A stretch of DNA of 64,000 bases, taken from positions 3,721,001 to 3,785,000 of the forward strand of contig NZ_CP064048.1 of NCBI RefSeq assembly GCF_020923495.1, in the 5' to 3' direction. Shown piece by piece: positions 1-9,534 of this stretch. This DNA is from Brevibacillus sedimenti (GTDB lineage Bacteria > Bacillota > Bacilli > Brevibacillales > Brevibacillaceae). Under the pieces are notes generated by a model, which was not told where the DNA came from, ran no database searches, and saw only the letters and a program-made list of their open reading frames with translations. How positions within the stretch are numbered: position 1 is the first letter of the stretch; each line of letters opens with the position of its first letter. The translations under genes and the position numbers were made by a program.

Positions 1-353
1 TGTATCCTCCGCACAACATCATCGGCACCGAGGGGCGACGGCTGTACGGAAAGGTGCAGGACGTGTACGAACGGCATGCCGGACGCATTACCTGGATGGA
101 CAAAACCCGCTACAGCGCATTTCAGGGGACCGATCTCGCCCTGCAGCTGCACGCTCGGGGCATTCGCGAAATCCACCTTACCGGCGTCTGCACGGACATC
201 TGCGTGCTGCACACGGCGATCGACGGCTTTTACCGCGGGTTTACGGTCGTGATTCACGCCGATGCCGTCGCCAGCTTTAACCCGGCCGGTCACGAATGGG
301 CCTTGAACCACTTCAAAAATCAGCTCGGCCTCCAGGTTTTGGCCGATTTGTGA
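1..353 (+). CDS. pncA: Nicotinamidase / isochorismatase-family hydrolase, C-terminal part
   Basis: The gene starts before the window; the frame is open from base 3 to the TGA at 351-353. It hydrolyses nicotinamide to nicotinate and ammonia in NAD salvage. The visible part begins YPPHNIIGTEGRRLYGK, the usual PncA segment after the metal site. The catalytic lysine lies in MDKTRYSAF and the catalytic cysteine in GVCTDICVLHTA; the catalytic aspartate would be upstream of the window. pncB begins 15 bases downstream, so the two steps nicotinamide to nicotinate to NaMN are probably co-transcribed. The family call is firm. Nicotinamidase rather than another isochorismatase-like hydrolase rests on the pncB neighbour and the motif pattern. 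Confidence 0.9.
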   Translation, partial: YPPHNIIGTEGRRLYGKVQDVYERHAGRITWMDKTRYSAFQGTDLALQLHARGIREIHLTGVCTDICVLHTAIDGFYRGFTVVIHADAVASFNPAGHEWALNHFKNQLGLQVLADL

Positions 354-368
354 TAAGGAGACGCCTAG

Positions 369-2006
369 ATGACACCCTACAAGACGCTTTTTGACGTAAT
401 TGACCCGAAAATCTACCGCTTTGTCCACATTTGCCAAACGTGCGGCCAGCCCAATTTCCGCACGACCGATCAACCGCAGAAATGCGCGGCTTGCGATGAG
501 ACCCGGTCGTTTGAAGTGCTGCCCTACTACGATCCGTCCCGGGATTACGCCCTCGACGCGGACGAGTACGCGCTCAGCATGATGTACGCGCTGTACAAGA
601 AAGGGCTGCACAAAACCGAAGTGGTATTTGACGACTTTTACCGCAAGGCACCCTTCGTCAAACCGACAGGGGATTACCAGGGCGAGCTGGGCGGGTACGT
701 GGCATTCGGCGGCTTGGAGCAGTTGATTGACATTCTCCAAAACCTGTACTTCAACGAATCGGACATCGCCTACCTGCGCTCCAAAAACCTGTACGACGAG
801 GACTTTCTCGAAGAGCTGCGAAACCTGCGCTTCACCGGCCATCTGGATGCCATGGAAGAAGGCCAGATCGTCTTCCCCAACACCCCCTACATCCGGATCA
901 TCGCCCCCGTGATCGAATGCATCTGGATTGAAGCGCAGCTGCTGAATACCATCAACAGCGAGTCGCTGCTGATGACCAAAGGGGCCCGCATCATCACGGC
1001 GACGGACGGGCAGACCGTGATCGAAATGGGCAAACGCCGAGCCCAGGGGCGGGACGCTTCCGTCCAGGGGGCACGAGCCGCCTACATCGCCGGCTTTCAC
1101 TTTACGTCCAATCTGAAAGCAGGCAAAAAGTACGGCGTGCCCACAACGGGAACGCACGCCCACCTGTTCGTCCAGTTTTTCCCCAGCGAGCTGGACGCGT
1201 TTCTCGCCTTTGCCGAGGTCTTTCCGGCGAAGTCAATCCTGTTGGTCGACACCTTTGACGTGCTGGGTAGCGGCATCCCCAACGCGATCAAGACGGCCAA
1301 GATCATGGAAGAGCACGGACACAGGCTGAACGGCATCCGGCTTGACAGCGGCGATTTGGCCTACCTGTCCAAGCGGGCGCGGGAGATGCTGGACAACGCC
1401 GGCCTGTCGTACGTAAAAATTGCCGCTTCCAGCGACCTGGACGAGTACACGATCGCTTCGCTCAAGCTGCAGGGGGCCAAAATCGACGTGTGGGGCATCG
1501 GCACGAAGTTCATTACAGCCTATGACAGCCCCGCCCTTGGCGGCGTGCACAAGATCGTCGCCCGCAAAACCGAGCGGGAATGGATCGCGCTGATCAAAAT
1601 CTCGGAGAACCTGGACAAAATCATCAACCCCGGGCTGAAAAAAGTGTACCGCCTCTACGATCGAAACGGCATGGCCAAAGGCGATTACATCTGTCTGCAG
1701 GAAGAGACGCTGGACAACCTTACCGAAATCGTTCTGAAGCACCCGACCAATCCGCTCAAAAGCAAGCGGGTCGTCGACTTTACGGCAGTGGAATTGCTTC
1801 GCCCCATTTTCCGAAACGGTCAGCTTGTCTATCAGAAGCCCACGTTGGACGAGATCAGGGACTTCCACCGCAAGCAGAAAAGCACGTTCTGGGAAGAATA
1901 CCTCCGCCTCGACAACCCGGAAGTATACCCTGTCGCCCTGTCCGACCGCTTGCGGGCGTTGAAGGACAAGCTGATTCACGACAAGCGGCGCCATTCACTG
2001 ACGTAA
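369..2006 (+). CDS. pncB: Nicotinate phosphoribosyltransferase with N-terminal CxxC-CxxC zinc knuckle
   Basis: It makes nicotinate mononucleotide from nicotinate and PRPP in the Preiss-Handler NAD salvage pathway. The start ATG at 369 has AAGGAG eight bases upstream. At 545 residues it is longer than the usual 480-490. The phosphoribosyltransferase body begins near residue 58 (YALDADEYALSMMYALYKKG), and TTGTHAHLFV carries the active-site histidine region. The extra N-terminus holds C22-x2-C25 and C39-x2-C42, a rubredoxin-like knuckle that probably binds zinc; this is not part of the standard enzyme. It lies 15 bases after pncA and ends at a convergent terminator shared with glpD. Confidence 0.93.
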   Translation: MTPYKTLFDVIDPKIYRFVHICQTCGQPNFRTTDQPQKCAACDETRSFEVLPYYDPSRDYALDADEYALSMMYALYKKGLHKTEVVFDDFYRKAPFVKPTGDYQGELGGYVAFGGLEQLIDILQNLYFNESDIAYLRSKNLYDEDFLEELRNLRFTGHLDAMEEGQIVFPNTPYIRIIAPVIECIWIEAQLLNTINSESLLMTKGARIITATDGQTVIEMGKRRAQGRDASVQGARAAYIAGFHFTSNLKAGKKYGVPTTGTHAHLFVQFFPSELDAFLAFAEVFPAKSILLVDTFDVLGSGIPNAIKTAKIMEEHGHRLNGIRLDSGDLAYLSKRAREMLDNAGLSYVKIAASSDLDEYTIASLKLQGAKIDVWGIGTKFITAYDSPALGGVHKIVARKTEREWIALIKISENLDKIINPGLKKVYRLYDRNGMAKGDYICLQEETLDNLTEIVLKHPTNPLKSKRVVDFTAVELLRPIFRNGQLVYQKPTLDEIRDFHRKQKSTFWEEYLRLDNPEVYPVALSDRLRALKDKLIHDKRRHSLT

Positions 2007-2011
2007 CTGAC

Positions 2012-2053
2012 AACAAAAACACCCCCTCCGAATCATCTGCCGGAGGGGGTGTT
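2012..2053 (-). terminator. Intrinsic terminator between convergent pncB and glpD
   Basis: A perfect 13-bp inverted repeat (2018-2030 with 2041-2053, AACACCCCCTCCG) has a 10-base loop. The T-rich tail (GTTTTTGTTG) is on the minus strand, so it chiefly ends glpD; the stem may also stop pncB transcripts. Confidence 0.85.
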
Positions 2054-2088
2054 AGCATGACCATTTAACTTGGCGCCTCGCCCGCCTG

Positions 2089-3708
2089 TCAGGGCGTCAT
2101 GTCGTGGATCTGCTGCTCCAGTTCGCGGCGGTACGCGTCCGCCTGTTCCGCACTCCAGTTTCCGTACTGCTTCATGAAGGACAGGATCGGCTCTTTCCAG
2201 CGCTTCGCCCACGCGATGTCAAACAGCAGACTGCTCGTGCGGCGAAGCAAAAAGTCCACCGGTGTCACTGCCATCTCCTCTTCCAGCGCGTACACCAGGG
2301 ACGTGAACACTTCCAGCGACATCTGGTGCCGCTTTGCTTCCTGCCCGCGCTCGCGGATAATCGCAAACAGGCGGTCTATATTGCTGCCATAGCGGCGAAC
2401 GAGCCGTTCCGCCTCCTCACGACTGAGGCCTGCCGCCATCCCTTCCTCTGTTTTCCTTGCGACAAAGGATGCAAAACCTGCGGAGCCGCCCACCTTGCCG
2501 CCGGACAGCGCAATCCGGTCCGTCGTGCACCCTGCCTGTACGCCCAGTTCCTGTGCGACGATGTTGACCACCTTTTCCGCCATCTTGCGGTAGCCGGTCA
2601 GTTTGCCGCCGGCAATGGTGATCAGACCGCTCGGGGAACGAAACACTTCGTCTTTGCGGGAGATTTCCGAAGCCGACTTGCCTTCCTCGTAAATCAGCGG
2701 CCGTATCCCAGCCCAGCTCGCCTCGATGTCCTCCGCCCGGATGCCCACCTCCGGGAACATGTAATGGATGGCCGAAAGCAGGTAATCGCGGTCTTCCACC
2801 GTCATCACCGGATGGGCCAGATCGCCGTCGTAGGGGGTGTCGGTCGTGCCCACGTAGGTTTTCCCCGCGCGCGGAATGGCAAACGCCATGCGGCCGTCCG
2901 GCGTGTCAAAATAGACGGCCTGACGCAGCGGAAACCGCGCCTGGTCAAAGACGATGTGCACCCCTTTGGTGTGAAAGAGCCGCTTGCCCTGCAGGGAACC
3001 GTCTTTTTCGCGCAATTCATCCACCCACGGACCGGCAGCGTTAACCACTTTTTTTGCGCGGATGGCAAACGTCTCCCCGCTGATCCGATCGACGGCCTGC
3101 ACGCCAACGACCTTGCCGTTTTCGTACAGGAACGACTCCGCCTTCACGTAGTTGACCGGCAGCGCCCCGCGGGCCGCCGCCTCTTTGATCACTTCCAGCG
3201 TCAGCCGGGCGTCGTCCGTCTTGTACTCCACGTAGTAACCGCCCGCTTTCAGCTTTTCCTTGCGCAGGAGCGGCTCCATCTTGAGCGTCTCCTCCCGGCT
3301 GAGCATCCGCCGCCGTTCGCTCCGTTTCACTCCTGCCAGCCAGTCGTACAGGTACAGGCCGACAGATGTGGCCAGCCGTCCGTACGTGCCGCCTTCGATC
3401 AGCGGCAGCAGCATCCACTCCGGCTGGGTGACGTGCGGCGCGTTTTCGTAGACGATCGCCCGCTCTTTGCCCACTTCGGAGACGAGGCGAAACTCCAGCT
3501 GCTTCAGGTAGCGCAGCCCGCCGTGAACCAGTTTGGTGGAGCGGGAACTGGTCCCCGCGGCGAAATCCTGCATCTCAATCAGCCCTGTTTGAATCCCCCT
3601 TGCCTGGGCGTCCAGCGCAATCCCCGCTCCGGTGATACCGCCGCCGATCACCAGCAGGTCTACCTCTGTCGATTTGAGTTGCGCCAGGTGCTCCGCTCGT
3701 TTCATCAC
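2089..3708 (-). CDS. glpD: Aerobic glycerol-3-phosphate dehydrogenase (FAD)
   Basis: It oxidises sn-glycerol-3-phosphate to dihydroxyacetone phosphate at the membrane and passes electrons to the quinone pool. The N-terminal Rossmann motif LLVIGGGITGAGIALDAQARG binds FAD, followed by RSTKLVHGGLRYLKQLE, typical of GlpD/GlpA. The 539-residue length fits the family. The start is GTG at 3708 behind AGGGAGTGATGC; an ATG at 3705 is equally possible. It is the last gene of the glpP-glpF-glpK-glpD group and is preceded by its own leader hairpin (3758-3813), suggesting GlpP-dependent antitermination as in B. subtilis. Confidence 0.96.
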   Translation of the reverse strand: MMKRAEHLAQLKSTEVDLLVIGGGITGAGIALDAQARGIQTGLIEMQDFAAGTSSRSTKLVHGGLRYLKQLEFRLVSEVGKERAIVYENAPHVTQPEWMLLPLIEGGTYGRLATSVGLYLYDWLAGVKRSERRRMLSREETLKMEPLLRKEKLKAGGYYVEYKTDDARLTLEVIKEAAARGALPVNYVKAESFLYENGKVVGVQAVDRISGETFAIRAKKVVNAAGPWVDELREKDGSLQGKRLFHTKGVHIVFDQARFPLRQAVYFDTPDGRMAFAIPRAGKTYVGTTDTPYDGDLAHPVMTVEDRDYLLSAIHYMFPEVGIRAEDIEASWAGIRPLIYEEGKSASEISRKDEVFRSPSGLITIAGGKLTGYRKMAEKVVNIVAQELGVQAGCTTDRIALSGGKVGGSAGFASFVARKTEEGMAAGLSREEAERLVRRYGSNIDRLFAIIRERGQEAKRHQMSLEVFTSLVYALEEEMAVTPVDFLLRRTSSLLFDIAWAKRWKEPILSFMKQYGNWSAEQADAYRRELEQQIHDMTP

Positions 3709-3757
3709 GCATCACTCCCTGTTCTACTTTATCGATGGGTCAACCCGAACAGTCCGG

Positions 3758-3813
3758 AAAAAACACAAACGACCACCAATCCCTCCTTGCCTGCAAAGAA
3801 GGATCAGTGGTCG
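3758..3813 (-). promoter_or_regulatory. glpD leader terminator / GlpP antiterminator hairpin
   Basis: On the minus strand CGACCACTGATCCTTCTTT pairs with a complementary arm (plus 3770-3788 with 3795-3813), and TTTGTGTTTTTT follows. This sits between the glpK stop (3874) and the glpD start (3708), where B. subtilis glpD has the GlpP-controlled terminator. A -10-like TATACT lies at 3854-3859, with a poor -35 (TTCAAA) 17 bases further up. That GlpP acts here is inferred from the nearby glpP and established glpD regulation. Confidence 0.78.
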
Positions 3814-3873
3814 ACTCCGTATCTCAGACCATCCGTATGAACTTATCGCGTACAGTATACCACATGCGGCCGA

Positions 3874-5370
<1,497 letters not shown>

Positions 5371-5430
5371 TCACATATCCTCCTTTATCGTTTCCCGATC
5401 ATCTCTGCCTCAATCAGCTTGGGCCGACCG

Positions 5431-6138
5431 CTATCCGAACAAGGCCTTGAAGACGAGCGCTCCCGCCGTCCCGCCAACGATCGGCCCCACGACCGGAATC
5501 CAGGCGTAGCCCCAGTCAGATGTGCCTTTGCCCGGGATCGGCAGAACAAAGTGGGCGAGACGAGGCCCCAGATCGCGCGCCGGATTGATCGCGTAGCCGG
5601 TGGTCCCGCCGAGCGACATGCCGATGGCGACGATAAAAAATCCGACGATCAGCGGATTGAGCCCTTCGGTAAACGTGTTGCTGCCGATAGCCAGCAGGCC
5701 AAACACGAGGAAAAACGTGCCCAGCCCTTCGCTGAGAATATTCGCAAATGTGTGTCGAATCGCCGGAGCTGTGCAGAATACTGCCAGCTTGGCCGCCGGG
5801 TCAGCAGTTTCTCTCCAGTGCGGCAGGTAGTACAGGTAGACAAAGATTGCTCCCAAAAACGCCCCGGCCATCTGGGCCAAAATGTACCCGGGCACGAGCT
5901 CCCAGGCAAACGAGCCAATTGACGCAAACGCAATGGTAATGGCCGGATTAAAATGGCCGCCGCTGATGGCCCCGACCGCGTATACGGCAAAGGCGACAGC
6001 AAACCCCCAGCCCAAGGTAATCACGATCCACCCGCTGTCTTTTGCCTTTGACTTGTTCAGCACGACTCCCGCCACGACGCCGTCCCCGAGAATCACCAGC
6101 ATCATGGTCCCGATCAGTTCCGCCCAATACGCCGACAT
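5431..6138 (-). CDS. glpF: Glycerol uptake facilitator (aquaglyceroporin)
   Basis: An inner-membrane channel for glycerol diffusion. The protein is strongly hydrophobic with six predicted helices, and carries both half-helix NPA-type motifs: SGGHFNPAITIA and GYAINPARDLGPR. The D after the second NPA is the glycerol-facilitator hallmark, distinguishing it from water-only aquaporins. I start it at 6138 (MSAYWAELIG), where TGGAGGAACAAG supplies the ribosome site. The open frame runs back to 6237, but that part crosses the leader region. It gives 235 residues. It precedes glpK. Confidence 0.94.
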   Translation of the reverse strand: MSAYWAELIGTMMLVILGDGVVAGVVLNKSKAKDSGWIVITLGWGFAVAFAVYAVGAISGGHFNPAITIAFASIGSFAWELVPGYILAQMAGAFLGAIFVYLYYLPHWRETADPAAKLAVFCTAPAIRHTFANILSEGLGTFFLVFGLLAIGSNTFTEGLNPLIVGFFIVAIGMSLGGTTGYAINPARDLGPRLAHFVLPIPGKGTSDWGYAWIPVVGPIVGGTAGALVFKALFG

Positions 6139-6218
6139 CTTGTTCCTCCATTCTCTTTTTTTAATATTTATGACGAGTCTGGACTGGTTTTCCCTCTTTT
6201 GCTGTTCACCTCCACTGG

Positions 6219-6295
6219 AAGAAAACAGAAAATCCACCTATTTATCCACGGTTTAAGTCCACAGGAACTTAAACACAGGGAATATATAGGTGGAT
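6219..6295 (-). promoter_or_regulatory. glpF leader terminator / GlpP antiterminator hairpin
   Basis: In the 5' leader of glpF the outer arms ATCCACCTAT and ATAGGTGGAT (plus 6232-6241 and 6286-6295) enclose a second perfect stem, TTTAAGT...ACTTAAA. On the minus strand the T-rich run TTTCTGTTTTCTT follows. This is a terminator about 80 bases before the start codon. GlpP control is inferred from its position downstream of glpP and from the similar arrangement before glpD. Confidence 0.75.
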
Positions 6296-6332
6296 CTCCT
6301 GATCTCATCCGACATATGAACTTCTGTAATCA

Positions 6333-6361
6333 ATCTTATGCGGTCGTGAAAGCGTTGTCAA
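6333..6361 (-). promoter_or_regulatory. glpF promoter with overlapping CcpA cre site
   Basis: The minus strand has TTGACA (plus 6356-6361), a 17-base spacer and TAAGAT (6333-6338). The plus-strand sequence TGAAAGCGTTGTCA at 6347-6360 is a full match to the catabolite-responsive consensus TGWAANCGNTNWCA and covers the -35 and part of the spacer. CcpA bound here would block initiation, giving glucose repression of glycerol uptake. Confidence 0.82.
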
Positions 6362-6368
6362 TCATTTT

Positions 6369-6917
6369 TTACAGCTGTTTCCACAAGTTTCGATCGGAGG
6401 TGGTGACGGCGATGGCTCCTGCCGCCAGAGCGCTCTCGATCTCCTCCCGGGTGCGGATAAACCCGCCTACGATGATCGGAATTTGAATCTGTTCGCGAAT
6501 TTCCGTAATAATGTGCGGCATGACCCCCGGAAGGACTTCGACGAAATCGGGTTTTGTCTGCTCAAGGATTTTGTAGCTCGTCTCCAGCGCGCCGGAGTCC
6601 AGCAGAAACAGGCGCTGCACCGTGACCAAGCCCTTCTTTTTGGCGGTCGTGATCACCTGCGAACGGGTGGAAATGACGCCGGCCGGCTTGATCTCCTGAC
6701 AAAGAAACAGTGCGCCGTGCTCGTCGTTTTTCAATCCCTGCACCAGATCGGCATGCAGCCACAGCTTTTTTCCGTGCCGGCGTGCCAGGTCGGCGATGCT
6801 TTTCAGTTGGCAGATATGGCTCTCCAGCAAAATGATCGTCTCGTACCGGCTTTCCAGGACGCGTTCAAATTCTTTCATTTGGCGAATGGCCGGCAAGATG
6901 GTTTGCGAACCCAGCAT
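6369..6917 (-). CDS. glpP: Glycerol uptake operon antiterminator
   Basis: An RNA-binding antiterminator that, with glycerol-3-phosphate, prevents termination in glp leaders. The 182-residue protein has the TIM-barrel-like GlpP fold: HADLVQGLKNDEHGALFL, PAGVISTRSQVITTAKKKG, VEVLPGVMPHII and GGFIRTREEIESALAAGA are family segments, the last resembling the phosphate-binding end of the barrel. It lies directly upstream of the glpF promoter, with glpF, glpK and glpD following, the same order as in B. subtilis. Its targets are probably the hairpins at 6219-6295 and 3758-3813. Confidence 0.94.
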   Translation of the reverse strand: MLGSQTILPAIRQMKEFERVLESRYETIILLESHICQLKSIADLARRHGKKLWLHADLVQGLKNDEHGALFLCQEIKPAGVISTRSQVITTAKKKGLVTVQRLFLLDSGALETSYKILEQTKPDFVEVLPGVMPHIITEIREQIQIPIIVGGFIRTREEIESALAAGAIAVTTSDRNLWKQL

Positions 6918-7006
6918 GACTTGTCCTCATCCCCTTGAAGAAGAAGTGCTCCGCTTTTATCATGCCAAAAAATCCCGGCGAATGCGATGGGGAGTTGGAT
7001 GCTAGT

Positions 7007-8299
7007 TTACAGCCCCGCACTCCCGCCGTCAGCATCTTGATCATCGGCCGCCTCCAGCACGGGATAAAGCCGCGTTTCGAGGCCGAAATCCCGTTCCAAA
7101 AGCCCAACGTGCTCCTCCTGCAGTCCGGCAGCGAGCAGGCCCACACGCAGGACGCTGCCCGAATCGTACTGGACGGTCATCCTGCGGACGGAGACACCCG
7201 CCCGTTCGAGAAACAGCAGTACCTGCTCCGGCGTCACGCCAGCCGCTGTCCCTGCCAGACAGCAGAAGTCGAGGCCGGATGAGAGGCGGCTGGACGGGAC
7301 CGCCTCCGGCCGTTCACGCCAAGCGGGATGAGGCGCAAACGGTTGGGTCAGCAAGTAGGCCAGATCTTCCACAACCGCGCTGGCAGTCGGCAATTCGCCC
7401 GCCCCTTTGCCGGTGAACAAAAGGTCGCCGACGAGACTGCCTTCCACCTGTACGGCATTGTACGCATCCTGGATGCGCGCCAGCGGATGCTCCAGCGGCA
7501 CCAGCGTCGGCCGCACGGACAGGTGCAGGCCGCCGTTTCCCTGGTGGGCTTGCGCCAGCAGTTTGATCCGATACCCCAGTTCCTTCGCCAGCCGGATGTG
7601 GCTCTGCGAGACTTCAACAATCCCCTGCCGCTCAATGGCTGACAGGGGCAGCGACTCCCCGAACACGAGCTGTGCCAGAATGTACAGCTTGTACAAGGCG
7701 TCCCAGCCTTCCACGTCGGAGCTCGGGTCTGCCTCCGCATACCCCAGTTCCTGTGCCCGCTTCAACACATCGTCGTAGGGAAGCTGGGCCTCCTCCATCT
7801 GCGACAGGATAAAGTTGGTCGTCCCGTTGAGGATGCCGCACACCTTTGTAATATCGTTGGTTCTGAGGAATTGACGGAGCACCCCAAGGATGGGAATTCC
7901 CCCCGCGACGCTGGCTTCATAGGCGAGATGGACGCCGTGCCGGTTGGCCAGTTCCACCAGCTCCGCGCCGCGTTTGGCCAGCAGCTCCTTGTTGGCCGTC
8001 ACCACATGACAGCCCTTCTCGATCAGCGACCGTACGTAGTCGTAGGTCGGTTCCACGCCGCCCATCACTTCCACGACGATGTCTACGTCGCTTTCCAGAA
8101 CGTCGGCAAACCGTGTCGTCAACAGCGATGGCTCCACCTGCACGGCCCGCTGCTTCCGCGAGTCGCGCACCAGCGCCTTGACGATTTCGATGCGCTTGCC
8201 CAACCGGGCCGACAGCTTCTCCTGCTTCGAACGGATCGTCTTGACCACCCCGCCGCCTACCGTTCCCAATCCCAATAAGCCTACTTTTACCACACTCAT
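7007..8299 (-). CDS. hom: Homoserine dehydrogenase
   Basis: It reduces aspartate semialdehyde to homoserine with NAD(P)H, the branch point to methionine and threonine. The N-terminal Rossmann motif is VGLLGLGTVGGGVV. The catalytic domain includes YEASVAGGIPILG and GILNGTTNFILSQM, and GYAEADPSSDVEGWDALYK holds the homoserine-binding acidic residues. A C-terminal ACT-like domain starts near residue 345. I start at 8299 (MSVVKVG) behind GGGGTGG. The longer frame to 8437 runs through a riboswitch terminator and is not coding. The 430 residues fit the family. The leader carries two SAM-I riboswitches, so expression should fall when S-adenosylmethionine is high. Confidence 0.95.
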   Translation of the reverse strand: MSVVKVGLLGLGTVGGGVVKTIRSKQEKLSARLGKRIEIVKALVRDSRKQRAVQVEPSLLTTRFADVLESDVDIVVEVMGGVEPTYDYVRSLIEKGCHVVTANKELLAKRGAELVELANRHGVHLAYEASVAGGIPILGVLRQFLRTNDITKVCGILNGTTNFILSQMEEAQLPYDDVLKRAQELGYAEADPSSDVEGWDALYKLYILAQLVFGESLPLSAIERQGIVEVSQSHIRLAKELGYRIKLLAQAHQGNGGLHLSVRPTLVPLEHPLARIQDAYNAVQVEGSLVGDLLFTGKGAGELPTASAVVEDLAYLLTQPFAPHPAWRERPEAVPSSRLSSGLDFCCLAGTAAGVTPEQVLLFLERAGVSVRRMTVQYDSGSVLRVGLLAAGLQEEHVGLLERDFGLETRLYPVLEAADDQDADGGSAGL

Positions 8300-8333
8300 G
8301 TTTTTCCACCCCGTTTTTTGTTTGTACAACATG

Positions 8334-8363
8334 AAAAAGCCTTCTTCGGATTCGAAGAAGGCT
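8334..8363 (-). terminator. Expression-platform terminator of the proximal SAM-I riboswitch
   Basis: The minus strand has a near-perfect stem AGCCTTCTTCG/CGAAGAAGGCT (plus 8338-8363), then TTTTT. The 5' arm can also pair with GAGAAGAAGGCT just upstream, next to the 3' side of aptamer helix P1. This is the usual terminator/antiterminator switch. It lies about 35 bases before the hom start. Confidence 0.85.
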
Positions 8364-8384
8364 GGTGTGCATTGTGCTCGAGCC

Positions 8385-8500
8385 TTCTTCTCATCTCTCA
8401 AGACACGCATGTCTTGCAGGAATTGGCACCTGGTCACGCACCGCGTGACGGTTGCCGGGCTTCATCGGGCCAGTCCCTCCACCTCTCTGGATAAGAAGAA
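8385..8500 (-). ncRNA. SAM-I riboswitch aptamer, proximal copy (S-box)
   Basis: The minus strand carries the S-box core: TTATCCAGAGAGGTGGAGGG, ACTGGCCCGATGAAGCCCGG, CAACC and GGTGCCAATTCCTGCAA. P1 pairs CTTCTTATC with GATGAGAAG. It is followed directly by its terminator at 8334-8363. It binds S-adenosylmethionine and switches off downstream methionine-pathway genes, here hom. Confidence 0.95.
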
Positions 8501-8528
8501 GTCCTATGAAATTTTGAAACAGAAAAAT

Positions 8529-8556
8529 AAAAAAACCTTCTCCGACAAGAAGAAGG
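8529..8556 (-). terminator. Expression-platform terminator of the distal SAM-I riboswitch
   Basis: The minus-strand stem CCTTCTTCTTGTCGGAGAAGG (plus 8536-8556) is followed by a seven-base T run. It separates the two aptamers, so a transcript must pass two independent SAM-controlled terminators before hom. Confidence 0.82.
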
Positions 8557-8580
8557 TCTGCGTCCATATCAATCAAACCC

Positions 8581-8690
8581 GCTTCTTATCTGTCAAGACA
8601 TCTGTCTTGCAGGAATTGGCACCTGGTCACGCACCGCGTGACGGTTGCCGGGCTTCATTGGGCCAGTCCCTCCGCCGCTCTGGATAAGAA
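8581..8690 (-). ncRNA. SAM-I riboswitch aptamer, distal copy (S-box)
   Basis: A second full S-box with the same core as the proximal copy. From plus 8609 to 8673 the two copies differ at one base (C at 8466, T at 8659; offset 193). P1 is a perfect TTCTTATC/GATAAGAA pair. The start of the aptamer lies about 15 bases after the predicted transcription start. Confidence 0.95.
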
Positions 8691-8712
8691 CAGTGTTTAA
8701 CTCTTGGGTATC

Positions 8713-8741
8713 ATTGTAAAGAATCACAGGTTGTTCGTCAA
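8713..8741 (-). promoter_or_regulatory. Sigma-A promoter of the hom leader
   Basis: The minus strand has TTGACG (plus 8736-8741), a 17-base spacer and TACAAT (8713-8718). Transcription would start near 8706, just ahead of the distal SAM-I aptamer. The match to consensus is strong and the position is right. Confidence 0.85.
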
Positions 8742-8802
8742 CAAAAATCTGGCAGACCGGCATTTCGCCGGTCGTAAGCCGCTGCAAGTTGACATACATA
8801 CG

Positions 8803-8838
8803 AAAAAGGATGGCGTCGTCAGATCGGCCATCCTTTTT
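8803..8838 (-). terminator. Terminator after the lipoprotein gene
   Basis: A perfect 12-bp inverted repeat AAAAAGGATGGC/GCCATCCTTTTT with a 12-base loop, T-tailed on both strands. It ends the lipoprotein transcript (stop at 8902) and isolates the hom promoter. Confidence 0.85.
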
Positions 8839-8901
8839 CTTGACCAGCAAGGCACTGGCACCTGTCGAACCAACGGAAAAGGCGCTTTCGCCAATACCGG
8901 G

Positions 8902-9471
8902 TTATTTGATTCGCTTTACTTCACCCGTTTCTGCATGAACACTTATCTCGTGCTTCTGTCCTGCATTGAAAGTAAAAACGCGAACGATCCATTCTGATTC
9001 GGTGCTCACTGCATCCTGTACAATGAATATATCAGCTTTGTCAGAAAGACTCTTTACAAAGTTTAGCGCCATTTGAATGGCTTTCTTTTGCAGCATGGGA
9101 TAATGTGGATGTTGTACATCATCTGCAACGACAAGTTTGCTCAAATCCGTTTTCGCAGGATACGATTCCAATGAAGGGGAAGCCGCCCATGTTTCTACTT
9201 CCGCTCCGACCTCTATGTCTGTAAGCAAAACCTTGTTATTCTTGCGATCAAGCAGAATGGCATCGTCGTTTACGAAATACCATTCGGCGTCATAGTCGCC
9301 ATCTCTTGCTGTTTTGTCACTTTCAGCAACCAGCAGTGCTTTTTTCTCATAGTTTGTCTCGATGACGTATCCTGTCAAACCTTTGCGTTCGTTTTTGGGT
9401 TTCTCATCCGAGCATCCTGCTGTGAGAAGCAGAAACGCAAACAAGGTTATGTACAGTAATGGTCTGTTCAT
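8902..9471 (-). CDS. Putative lipoprotein, DUF3221-like with C-terminal PepSY-like segment
   Basis: The start at 9471 has GGAGGGATC upstream. The frame extends back to 9522 without a ribosome site. The 189-residue product begins with a type II signal sequence ending LLLTAGCS, so the cysteine is probably lipidated and the protein anchored outside the membrane. After it, GYVIETNYEKKALLVAES resembles small Bacillus lipoproteins of the DUF3221 group. The C-terminus, WIVRVFTFNAGQKHEISVHAETGEVKRIK in sense, looks like a PepSY beta-hairpin. I do not know its function. It has its own promoter and terminator, so it is monocistronic. Its A+T content is clearly higher than the neighbouring genes. Confidence 0.72.
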   Translation of the reverse strand: MNRPLLYITLFAFLLLTAGCSDEKPKNERKGLTGYVIETNYEKKALLVAESDKTARDGDYDAEWYFVNDDAILLDRKNNKVLLTDIEVGAEVETWAASPSLESYPAKTDLSKLVVADDVQHPHYPMLQKKAIQMALNFVKSLSDKADIFIVQDAVSTESEWIVRVFTFNAGQKHEISVHAETGEVKRIK

Positions 9472-9534
9472 GATCCCTCCATTACGTTCAAATGTAAAAG
9501 AGCATCCACGATTTTTACCCACCGGTTATGAAGT

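Noticed and set aside
2104-3840. Plus-strand open frame of 578 codons
   Set aside because: Antisense to glpD and its leader; no ribosome site or recognisable motif.
6965-6996. Hairpin TCCCC...GGGA plus six T after hom
   Set aside because: Only four or five pairs with a 12-base loop; too weak to call a terminator.
8593-8850. Open frame of 85 codons (TTG start) with protein-like text such as GEMPVCQIFVDEQPVILYND
   Set aside because: It runs through a perfect bidirectional terminator (8803-8838), a consensus sigma-A promoter (8713-8741) and into the SAM-I aptamer. No ribosome site. The regulatory reading explains the region better.
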